5,475 nucleotides of DNA, taken from positions 1-5,475 of the forward strand of contig JAYWGG010000191.1 in the NCBI GenBank assembly GCA_043778415.1. Reading direction: 5' to 3'. The DNA is from JAYUHK01 sp043778415. Its GTDB lineage: Bacteria; Bacteroidota; Bacteroidia; Chitinophagales; Saprospiraceae. Below are positions 1-5,475 of the stretch, in pieces. The notes beneath the pieces were generated by a model that ran no database searches, was not told the origin of the DNA, and saw only the letters and a program-made list of their open reading frames with translations. Numbering within the stretch: the stretch's first letter is position 1; the number at the start of each line of letters is the position of its first letter. The position numbers and the translations under genes are program-made.

Positions 1-212
1 TATTTTTTGACTCCAAACACGACACCGAAACGTCTATAATGGTGATGAATAGTTTAGGAAATGTGATGATGAATGAGAAAAAGCAAATGAAAAAAGGTGA
101 AAATAAGATAGATTATAATTTTGAAACCCTGAACGACGGCATTTATTATGTGCGACTTTCAAACTATTATCGGACGATTACACAGAAATTAGTGATTACA
201 AAATTGGATTAA
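1..212 (+). CDS. C-terminal fragment of a T9SS-secreted protein (type A sorting domain)
   Basis: Only the 3' end of this gene is inside the window. The open frame runs from the left edge (first complete codon at base 3) to TAA at 210-212, giving 69 residues. The fragment reads as the C-terminal half of a T9SS type A sorting domain: a strand with a G turn (IMVMNSLGNVM), a linker, then IDYNFETLNDGIYYVRLS and a final hydrophobic strand ITQKLVITKLD. It lines up by eye with the end of the other secreted protein in this window (LDTRDLQTGTYFYQLS, then a TQALNIVK tail), including the L..G.Y signature. In the family, this domain directs Sec-exported proteins through the type IX translocon and is usually cleaved off or used for surface anchoring. 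The functional part of the protein lies outside the window, so its activity is unknown. The gene converges on the cysteine desulfurase gene and is closed by the hairpin at 233-295. Confidence 0.85.
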   Translation, partial: FFDSKHDTETSIMVMNSLGNVMMNEKKQMKKGENKIDYNFETLNDGIYYVRLSNYYRTITQKLVITKLD

Positions 213-232
213 AGAAGTAAGTTGTAATTTAC

Positions 233-295
233 AATAATATCGAATTTGTGACTAATAAAATTAAATGTCACAGATTCGGTATTATTTTTTATTTT
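233..295 (+). terminator. Rho-independent terminator after the T9SS protein gene
   Basis: Two 20-nt arms, 233-252 and 267-286, flank a 14-nt A/T loop and are followed by a T-rich run to 295. Eighteen positions are Watson-Crick. The other two are G-U wobbles when read as + strand RNA but A-C mismatches when read as minus strand RNA. The T tract is also better on the + side. The hairpin therefore seems built mainly for the rightward gene ending at 212. It ends 2 bp from the stop codon of the convergent desulfurase gene, so it may also stop leftward transcription less efficiently. Confidence 0.85.
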
Positions 296-1416
296 AAATA
301 CATTTTGAGTGTATTAACTAAAAAATTAATTTCCTCCGAAGTGTTGTGGTGGGAGAAAGAAAAGCGGATAGTTCGCCTCAAATCACTGGAGTCGATAGCC
401 GCCAAAACGTGAGAACCCGCATCAACTCCGCTGCTGCACGCGCTTCCGCCGCTTGCGCTGATGCCTGCAATATCTAAATTCAAGAGTAACAAATCTGTTT
501 TTGTAGTGTTAGGAAATGAAACACTCAACACGGTGTAAAGCGTGTCGCCCGCCCAGTCGCCATTGAATTTTATATCTTCAAAGTTGCTCAAAAGTTCGCT
601 AACTAATTGATTTTTAAGGCTTTCTATTTTTTCTCTTCGAGTTTGCATATCTCGTACCGCCAGCTCCAAAGACTTGGAAAGTCCTACGATGCCAGATATA
701 TTTTCGGTGCCGCCTCTCATGTTTCGCTCCTGCGAACCACCATCAATAAATGGCTGGATTTGGTTTTCCTTACTGATATAAATAAAGCCTACGCCCTTCG
801 GACCATGAAATTTGTGCGCAGAACCCGACAAAAAATCCAATTTTATTTTTTCGACATCTATCGGAAAGTGACCGACCGTTTGTACGGTATCGCTATGAAA
901 GTATGCATTGTAACTATGGCACAAAGCAGCAATTTTTTCTAAATTTATTTTAGTTCCAATCTCGTTGTTTGCGTGCATCAACGATACCAAAGTTTTCTGG
1001 TGCGGAGTTTGAGCCAGCAAAGACTCCAACTCGTCGAGCAGTACTCTACCTTTGGTGTCTAAAGCGACGAAATCAAGCTGAATTTTTTGTTTTTGGAGTG
1101 ATTCGGCGGAGTGCAGCACGCAGTGGTGTTCGATTTTGGAACTAATGATTCTTGTTACGCCCAAATCTCGAACCGCACATTTGAGCGCCATATTGTTACT
1201 TTCGGTGCCGCCCGAAGTGAAAAAAATCTCGCCGATGGAAGCACCAATTAATTTCGCCACATTTTTACGGGCAGATTCGATGGCAGCACGAGCGATGCGA
1301 CCCTCCGAATGAATAGACGAAGGATTTCCGAAATTTCCTTTGAGATAGGGGAGCATCGCCTCTAATACTTCGGTATCAACTTCTGTTGTAGCGGCATTAT
1401 CCAAATAAATCCGCAT
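289..1416 (-). CDS. Cysteine desulfurase, group I NifS/IscS type (PLP-dependent)
   Basis: This class V aminotransferase-fold enzyme takes sulfur from L-cysteine as an enzyme persulfide, releasing alanine, for Fe-S cluster, thiocofactor or tRNA thiolation pathways in the cytoplasm. Numbered from the ATG at 1414-1416 (375 residues), the N-terminus is MRIYLDNAATT. The cofactor-site motif SGGTESNN is at 68-75, the ring-stacking His of IEHH near 97, and NNEIG at 150-154. D176 and Q179 lie in HSDTVQTVGH, and the Schiff-base lysine K202 is in SAHKFHGPKG. The persulfide cysteine C327 sits in the GGSACSSG loop, which places it in group I rather than the SufS-like group II. It ends about 30 residues earlier than E. 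coli IscS, lacking the C-terminal tail that contacts IscU. An upstream in-frame TTG (1423-1425) would add three residues; ATG is preferred because the family motif starts right after it. It follows glmM by 19 bp, probably in one transcript. No scaffold gene is adjacent, so the sulfur acceptor is unknown. Confidence 0.95.
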   Translation of the reverse strand: MRIYLDNAATTEVDTEVLEAMLPYLKGNFGNPSSIHSEGRIARAAIESARKNVAKLIGASIGEIFFTSGGTESNNMALKCAVRDLGVTRIISSKIEHHCVLHSAESLQKQKIQLDFVALDTKGRVLLDELESLLAQTPHQKTLVSLMHANNEIGTKINLEKIAALCHSYNAYFHSDTVQTVGHFPIDVEKIKLDFLSGSAHKFHGPKGVGFIYISKENQIQPFIDGGSQERNMRGGTENISGIVGLSKSLELAVRDMQTRREKIESLKNQLVSELLSNFEDIKFNGDWAGDTLYTVLSVSFPNTTKTDLLLLNLDIAGISASGGSACSSGVDAGSHVLAAIDSSDLRRTIRFSFSHHNTSEEINFLVNTLKMYLK

Positions 1417-1435
1417 AACACTCAATATTTAATTT

Positions 1436-2830
1436 TTAAATTTGTTTAGACTGCAAAATATCTGTTATATCTGCTTTTATCTTTTGGGTCAAATTTCCAG
1501 CGACTACTTCCGAGTTACTTTCGGAGTAGATCCGAACTATCGGCTCTGTATTGGAGCGGCGCAAGTGAATCCACTCGCCAGTAGGAAGCGTAATTTTTAG
1601 TCCGTCTTCGGTATTAATTTGCGATTTTTTATACTTTTCTTGCAATTTATCAAAAATATCACCTAAATCTACATCACTTTGGAACTCAATTTTATTTTTA
1701 GAAATAAAATAAGAAGGATAACGTGAACGCAAAAAAGATGCTGATTTTCCGAATATTGCCAACTGCGTCAGAAACAAAGCTACACCTACCATTGCATCTC
1801 GACCGTAGTGAAGCTCTGGATAAATAACGCCGCCGTTGCCCTCGCCACCGATTACGGCATTGACGGCTTTCATTTTTTCGACCACATTTACTTCACCAAC
1901 TGCGGAAGAAAAATATTCACTTTTGTGCTTTTCTGTGACATCTGCCAACGCCTTTGTGGAAGACAAATTTGATACCGTATTTCCTTTTTTGTGATTGAGT
2001 ACATAGTCGGCAATCGTGACCAATGTGTATTCTTCGCCAAACATTTCGCCGTCTTCGCAGACAAAAGCGAGCCTATCCACATCGGGATCGACTGCGATAC
2101 CGAGATGCGCGCGACTCGAAACAACGGCCTTCGAGAGTTCTTGCAAATTTTCAGAAAGCGGCTCTGGATTGTGTGCAAATTGTCCCGTCATCTCTCCGAA
2201 CAACGTAATTACCTCACAGCCAAGCTGTTCTAAAAGTGGAATTATCGAAATCGCGCCTGTAGAATTGACGACATCTACCACTATCTTAAAATTTTTGGAC
2301 TTTATCACATCTTTGTCCACCAACGGTAGCGCAAGGATTTGGTCGATGTGTGTCTGAATATAAGTATTATTTATTTGATAGCTGCCCAGATTGTCCACAG
2401 TTGCGAATGTGATTTTATCCGTCCCTAACAAACTCAAAATATCAGCTCCGTCGGTTGCCGAAATAAATTCGCCTTTTTCGTTCAAAAATTTTAGTGCGTT
2501 CCATTGTTTGGGATTGTGGCTCGCTGTAATGACAATTCCCGCTCCTGCTTCTTCGAGCGGCACAGCTATTTCGACCGTCGGAGTGGTAGAAAGCCCCAAA
2601 TCTACAACGTCAATTCCCAGAGAAATCAACGTTTGTGTGACAAGTTGATTTACCATATTTCCCGAAATTCGTGCGTCACGACCGATTACAATTTTAGCAT
2701 TTTTTTCGTTTTGAAGAACCCAAGTTCCGAAAGCCGCCGCGCACTCCACAATATCTGTTGGCGTAAGGTTATGTCCGGAAACTCCACCAATCGTCCCTCT
2801 AATACCGGATATAGATTTAATTAATGCCAC
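1436..2830 (-). CDS. glmM: Phosphoglucosamine mutase GlmM
   Basis: GlmM interconverts glucosamine-6-phosphate and glucosamine-1-phosphate, the step before GlmU in UDP-GlcNAc synthesis for peptidoglycan and lipopolysaccharide. The 464-residue product has the full alpha-D-phosphohexomutase layout: N-terminal SGIRGTIGG (8-16), phosphoserine S104 in TASHNPKQWNALKF, Mg2+ loop DPDVDR with D248/D250/D252, sugar-binding loop GEGNGG (329-334), and phosphate-binding RRSNTEPIVR (424-433). Length is normal for the family. The GEGNGG loop, in place of the GEMSGH-type loop of proteobacterial phosphohexomutases, and the KQWNALKF segment after the active serine are, from memory, characteristic of Bacteroidota GlmM. 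A related phosphomannomutase or phosphoglucomutase activity cannot be fully excluded, but GlmM is much the likeliest. The start is GTG at 2828-2830: no in-frame ATG occurs between it and the upstream stop at 2876-2878, and MALIKSISGIRGT is where the family begins. No clear Shine-Dalgarno sequence precedes it. It is first in a probable two-gene transcript with the desulfurase. Confidence 0.97.
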   Translation of the reverse strand: MALIKSISGIRGTIGGVSGHNLTPTDIVECAAAFGTWVLQNEKNAKIVIGRDARISGNMVNQLVTQTLISLGIDVVDLGLSTTPTVEIAVPLEEAGAGIVITASHNPKQWNALKFLNEKGEFISATDGADILSLLGTDKITFATVDNLGSYQINNTYIQTHIDQILALPLVDKDVIKSKNFKIVVDVVNSTGAISIIPLLEQLGCEVITLFGEMTGQFAHNPEPLSENLQELSKAVVSSRAHLGIAVDPDVDRLAFVCEDGEMFGEEYTLVTIADYVLNHKKGNTVSNLSSTKALADVTEKHKSEYFSSAVGEVNVVEKMKAVNAVIGGEGNGGVIYPELHYGRDAMVGVALFLTQLAIFGKSASFLRSRYPSYFISKNKIEFQSDVDLGDIFDKLQEKYKKSQINTEDGLKITLPTGEWIHLRRSNTEPIVRIYSESNSEVVAGNLTQKIKADITDILQSKQI

Positions 2831-3214
2831 AGGATAAAATTTTAATTTGTTTATAAATATCCAAAAAATATTTTGTTAAAAATTTTATTTTTCACTAAAA
2901 TATGCTTCAGATAGCTTTTTGCTTTAAGTTCGCATTAAAACACTTTGCAAAAGTAACAAAAAAACAGATATTTTTAGAAAAATAATTATTAAAAATAGAG
3001 TTCGTCATTTAGAAATTAAGATAAAAAAAATATTATTCCTAAAAATAAGAAATTGGACAGATGTATTTCCCTCGAAGCTGTGAAAAGAAGTCATAAATTT
3101 TTTTAAAGGGCAATATTCGGAGCTAAAAAAGATTTTTATAAATAGTATTATTGTTGGATTATCGTGCCAATATTCAAGATATATTTTTACGATTACGCCT
3201 TTCATTTATACATA
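2831..3214. other. A/T-rich intergenic stretch, no convincing gene
   Basis: This stretch between the glmM start and the terminator at 3215-3256 is rich in A and T runs and has stops in most frames. The only sizeable open frame is on the minus strand at 3005-3205 (66 codons, MKGVIVKIYLEYW to FILISK). It is unusually rich in Ile, Phe and Lys, as expected from translating A/T-rich DNA. It resembles no family I recognise and begins about 10 bp past a strong terminator. I therefore do not call it a gene. The left part holds the candidate glmM promoter and an approximately 110-nt leader. I see no RNA gene, insertion sequence end or riboswitch fold here. Confidence 0.6.
2948..2955 (-). promoter_or_regulatory. 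Candidate -7 promoter element for glmM
   Basis: Read on the minus strand this is TACTTTTG, a full match to the TAnnTTTG -7 element used by the primary sigma factor of Bacteroidota. It sits about 118 bp upstream of the GTG start, giving a leader of roughly 110 nt. I see no clean TTG at the expected -33 distance; that region is a T/A tract. A second, poorer candidate (TATTTTTTGG, spacing one base too long) is at 2861-2870 and would give a much shorter leader. It would drive both glmM and the desulfurase gene. Confidence 0.45.
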
Positions 3215-3256
3215 AAAAAAGCCTTTTTGTGACGGTGTTCACAAAAAGGCTTTTTT
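3215..3256 (-). terminator. Strong, symmetrical Rho-independent terminator
   Basis: Arms 3215-3232 and 3239-3256 are perfect 18-bp inverted repeats (core GCCTTTTTGTGA) around a 6-nt loop, CGGTGT. Read leftward it lies 24 bp past the stop codon of the secreted-protein gene and runs into seven Ts (complement of A3214-A3220), so it ends that transcript. Read rightward it also has a run of six Ts, so it can work in both directions. It separates the secreted-protein gene from the glmM transcript, which therefore needs its own promoter. Confidence 0.93.
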
Positions 3257-3280
3257 ATATTTGCAATAAAAAACCGCGTT

Positions 3281-5341
3281 TTACTTGACAATATTTAATG
3301 CTTGAGTATCAATCAATTTGCTGCCGTCAGAGAGTTGGTAGAAGTATGTACCCGTCTGTAGGTCGCGTGTATCCAAGCGAAATTCTTCGCTGTTGGCTGG
3401 CACAGTTACCGATTTGATGAGCTTGCCGCTTGCGTCATTGACTTGAAGCGTCAAGTTATTTTTTACGTTGATGACAGGCACCATCGTAAATCCGTTGGCG
3501 GGATTCGGATAGCAGCGACCAATTTGTTGGAATCGAGCGTCAATTTCGTCGTTAGAAACGATGCCGTGAAACCACTGATAAGTCAGTTTCAACATATCTT
3601 TGCGCTTTATTGTATTCAACATCTCCACGCCCGGAGCGAAATAAACGGTCTTCCAAGTCCCATTTGAGTTTCTAACGCCCGCTACTTTGCTTGCATTATT
3701 GGCTACATAGCGAGCGATGATTTTTCCTGTCCCGTAAGCAGTCAAGTTATCTGGAAAAAAGTTAGTACCCGTGTAGAAATTGGTAATTGTGGAAGTACCA
3801 AAACCGTTGTAAAGTCCATCGGTAGTTTCTGCAATCCATTTATTATCGCTCGAAACGCCGTCATCTACATAGTCGGCACCCAAGTAATTTTTTATAAAAT
3901 CTTGCGCTGGTTCGCTGTAATAATCGTTGGCGACAGTTCCCGCAGTAGGCGAAAAGGCAGCCCAAGCGACATCTTGACCACTCACGAAAAAATTTCCACC
4001 ATTGTCACAAAAAGTAGAAAATTTGGCAGCAAGTTCTGTCGTGATAGCTGGAAAAGTCCAACCTACGTTGAAATAAACGTGTTTGATTTGTCCCAAAGCG
4101 TTGTCTAAAACCGCTTGTGTGAACAGTTTTTCGTCCGCCCCAGCGTGTTTGGTACTGCCTGCGGCTACGAAAGCATCGTTGAAAATATTCTGCCAGCCAG
4201 CAGGAAAAGGAATTGGTCCAGCTGCTGTTTTTGCGGAGTTGTTCACTATTAAGTCCGTCACATTTGAAATAACGTAGGCGGTTTTTTCGATTACCGATGC
4301 GTTGGGTTGGCTGATGGAATTCATTTTTAGTAAATAAGTTCCGACGGCTGCACTCGTTCCGGGCGTGACAGCGATTTCGACGACTTGTGTTTGACCAGAA
4401 GCCAATACAAGAGTGTCCGCTCCAACTTTTATCTGTCCGTTGACTTTCAAAGCCGCCGCCCAATCTGTTGGCTGCGTCGAGGTAAGTTCTATTCTGAATG
4501 TTTCGCTGGCGGTGCCGCCGTTGCTCACCGTCATATTAATAGAGCCAGGTGTGGCTGGAGTTCCGCCGAGTACCAATTTTGGTCCGGGCGTGATATTGCC
4601 GTTGGCGGAAAAAGTGGCGTTGCAATTCAGCACTTCTTTGGTATCTACATTTTGTACAAATGCTATGACTTCCAATTTTGCGGAGTTCATTACGGCATCT
4701 TCGTTGAACGTATAATTCAACGTAAACTCTTGATTGATAGCGTTCAAAGCTATGGAGCTACCGCTTGCGTCTGGCAACATCTTACGAAATAAATTGACAA
4801 ATGCTTTCTCTCCATTGCTGCCCGGAGCGGCTGTAAAGTTTTTTTCGCGCTCGATTACTGCCGTCAGGACGACATAATTACCTGCCGGAATCGCTCCAAC
4901 AGATTTGACCACCACCTGCACGTTGCGAGTGGCAGTTCCCGTCATATTCACGGCGACCGTCACGGGACTTGTCTGCAAATTGGTGACAGTATCCACATCA
5001 GCTTGCGTATATACTGCGGGGCTTTGCGACTTGAAATTTCCGTTCAAAATCATGTTAGGCACTCCCTGTACGACATAATATTGCTGTCTGGCGAGGTTAG
5101 AAGCCTGCGCATACAAGTAAAAAGGGTCAGTAGGACCGGGAAAACTCGAGTGGTACGCGATGTGGTACACTTTTCGGGGGTTGGTTTTTAGGATATTGGC
5201 TTCAAAGACCGGATTTTGAGCTGCACAAGGCGCGCAATCGGTGTTAGTAAAATGCTCGAATAGGGCATTTTTAGGGGCTTGAGCCTGACTATTGAAAGCA
5301 AGCACTACCGAAAAACAAAACAGAGTAAACAGTTTTTTCAT
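3281..5341 (-). CDS. Secreted Omp28-like multidomain protein with T9SS sorting domain
   Basis: The 686-residue product starts at ATG 5339-5341. A Sec signal peptide (KK, hydrophobic LFTLFCFSVVLAF, then NSQAQA) occupies about residues 1-22. Residues 24-245 resemble the Omp28-related thioredoxin fold: ALFEHFTNTDCAPC puts a C36-A-P-C39 pair after the first strand, and GVPNMILNG (V94-P95) matches the thioredoxin cis-proline loop. Residues 253-360 look like an Ig-type NEW3-like domain (SNGGTASETFRIELTST, then GTYLLKM). Residues 362-597 look like a Rossmann or class I glutamine amidotransferase-type fold (IKHVYFNVGW, then FCDNGGNFFVSGQDVAW). I see no nucleophile cysteine at the usual elbow, so this part may not be catalytic. 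Residues 609-686 are a T9SS type A sorting domain (CYPNPANGF, LDTRDLQTGTYFYQL, end NIVK). The protein is expected outside the cell or on its surface. Omp28 of Porphyromonas was described as a surface protein; the role here is unknown. It is probably monocistronic: own promoter candidate at 5401-5408 and own terminator at 3215-3256. Confidence 0.9.
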   Translation of the reverse strand: MKKLFTLFCFSVVLAFNSQAQAPKNALFEHFTNTDCAPCAAQNPVFEANILKTNPRKVYHIAYHSSFPGPTDPFYLYAQASNLARQQYYVVQGVPNMILNGNFKSQSPAVYTQADVDTVTNLQTSPVTVAVNMTGTATRNVQVVVKSVGAIPAGNYVVLTAVIEREKNFTAAPGSNGEKAFVNLFRKMLPDASGSSIALNAINQEFTLNYTFNEDAVMNSAKLEVIAFVQNVDTKEVLNCNATFSANGNITPGPKLVLGGTPATPGSINMTVSNGGTASETFRIELTSTQPTDWAAALKVNGQIKVGADTLVLASGQTQVVEIAVTPGTSAAVGTYLLKMNSISQPNASVIEKTAYVISNVTDLIVNNSAKTAAGPIPFPAGWQNIFNDAFVAAGSTKHAGADEKLFTQAVLDNALGQIKHVYFNVGWTFPAITTELAAKFSTFCDNGGNFFVSGQDVAWAAFSPTAGTVANDYYSEPAQDFIKNYLGADYVDDGVSSDNKWIAETTDGLYNGFGTSTITNFYTGTNFFPDNLTAYGTGKIIARYVANNASKVAGVRNSNGTWKTVYFAPGVEMLNTIKRKDMLKLTYQWFHGIVSNDEIDARFQQIGRCYPNPANGFTMVPVINVKNNLTLQVNDASGKLIKSVTVPANSEEFRLDTRDLQTGTYFYQLSDGSKLIDTQALNIVK

Positions 5342-5475
5342 TTTTTAAATGTTAATTTGAAAAAAAATAAGATTAAAAATTGGATTAATATTTTAAAGTC
5401 CAAATATAGAAATAATATTTTATCGAAGTATTTTTTTGCAGAAAAAATATTTTTAAATATTTTTTTGTGACGCGG
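5342..5475. other. A/T-rich upstream region of the Omp28-like gene, cut by the window edge
   Basis: This is noncoding by inspection: long A and T tracts and weak A/T-only inverted repeats (for example 5429-5436 with 5442-5449, 8 bp, 5-nt loop). It ends with TTTTTTGTGACGCGG at the right edge. An open frame on the + strand here is Lys/Asn/Ile-rich low-complexity translation and is not called. Confidence 0.6.
5401..5408 (-). promoter_or_regulatory. Candidate -7 promoter element for the Omp28-like gene
   Basis: On the minus strand this is TATATTTG, an exact match to the Bacteroidota -7 consensus TAnnTTTG. It lies about 60 bp before the ATG, giving a leader near 50 nt. The upstream side is a run of A/T tracts without an obvious TTG at -33. 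The leader ends ATTTAAAAA just before ATG, an A-rich start context common in this phylum in place of a Shine-Dalgarno motif. Confidence 0.5.

Noticed and set aside
607..942. 111-codon + strand open frame inside the desulfurase gene
   Set aside because: It is antisense to a gene with all catalytic motifs intact, and its translation resembles no protein family.
1423..1425. TTG as an alternative start of the desulfurase, adding three residues
   Set aside because: The ATG at 1414-1416 sits directly before the conserved IYLDNAATT motif, as in the family, and is the stronger start codon.
1991..2357. Overlapping + strand open frames, plus a minus strand frame at 1888-2178, within glmM
   Set aside because: Shadows of the glmM reading frame, which carries all the phosphohexomutase motifs.
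3256..3263. TATATTTG on the + strand, a perfect -7 element match just right of the terminator
   Set aside because: It would drive only antisense RNA into the 3' end of the secreted-protein gene and has no TTG at the -33 distance. A short A/T-rich octamer is expected by chance here.
2831..3280. Possible insertion sequence remnant, CRISPR array or riboswitch in the gap
   Set aside because: No spaced repeats, terminal inverted repeats with target duplication, transposase motifs or conserved RNA fold could be seen; only the terminator hairpin stands out.
4005..4463. 152-codon minus strand frame inside the Omp28-like gene
   Set aside because: It is the shifted frame of a gene that is intact from signal peptide to sorting domain; its Arg/Ser/Gln-rich translation is typical of a shadow frame.
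5429..5465. A/T-only inverted repeats upstream of the Omp28-like gene
   Set aside because: Short stems made only of A-T pairs arise readily from adjacent A and T tracts; no operator or terminator can be supported.

Overview
The window looks like chromosomal DNA from a member of the Bacteroidota. Four things point there. Two separate proteins end in a type IX secretion system (T9SS) type A C-terminal sorting domain, a system largely confined to that phylum. The phosphoglucosamine mutase carries motif variants I associate with Bacteroidota (S104 in TASHNPKQWNALKF, and GEGNGG as sugar loop). The start codons have A/T-rich upstream sequence instead of clear Shine-Dalgarno motifs. Octamers matching the Bacteroidota -7 promoter element TAnnTTTG lie upstream of two genes. 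I cannot fix the class or genus.

Layout. At the left edge (1-212, + strand) is the last 69 codons of a gene whose product ends in a T9SS sorting domain. It is followed by a long hairpin terminator (233-295). Converging on it from the right is a minus-strand pair: a GTG-started glmM (1436-2830), then, 19 bp downstream, a group I (NifS/IscS-type) cysteine desulfurase (289-1416). The 384 bp upstream of glmM (2831-3214) are very A/T-rich and hold a candidate promoter but no convincing gene. Next is a perfect 18-bp bidirectional terminator (3215-3256). The right half is one minus-strand gene (3281-5341) for a 686-residue secreted protein with a signal peptide, an Omp28-like thioredoxin-fold domain with a CxxC pair, an Ig-like (NEW3-like) domain, a Rossmann/GATase-like domain and a T9SS sorting domain. 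Its promoter candidate is at 5401-5408.

Function. GlmM makes glucosamine-1-phosphate for peptidoglycan and LPS precursors. The cysteine desulfurase supplies sulfane sulfur for Fe-S clusters or thiolated cofactors and tRNA. They are probably co-transcribed but have no known shared pathway. The flanking genes encode exported proteins that leave through the Sec system and then T9SS to the cell surface or medium. I saw no mobile element, CRISPR array, tRNA or rRNA. I found no clear evidence of an undescribed system. The items most worth following are the multidomain Omp28-like protein and a TTTGTGAC word recurring at terminator arms.
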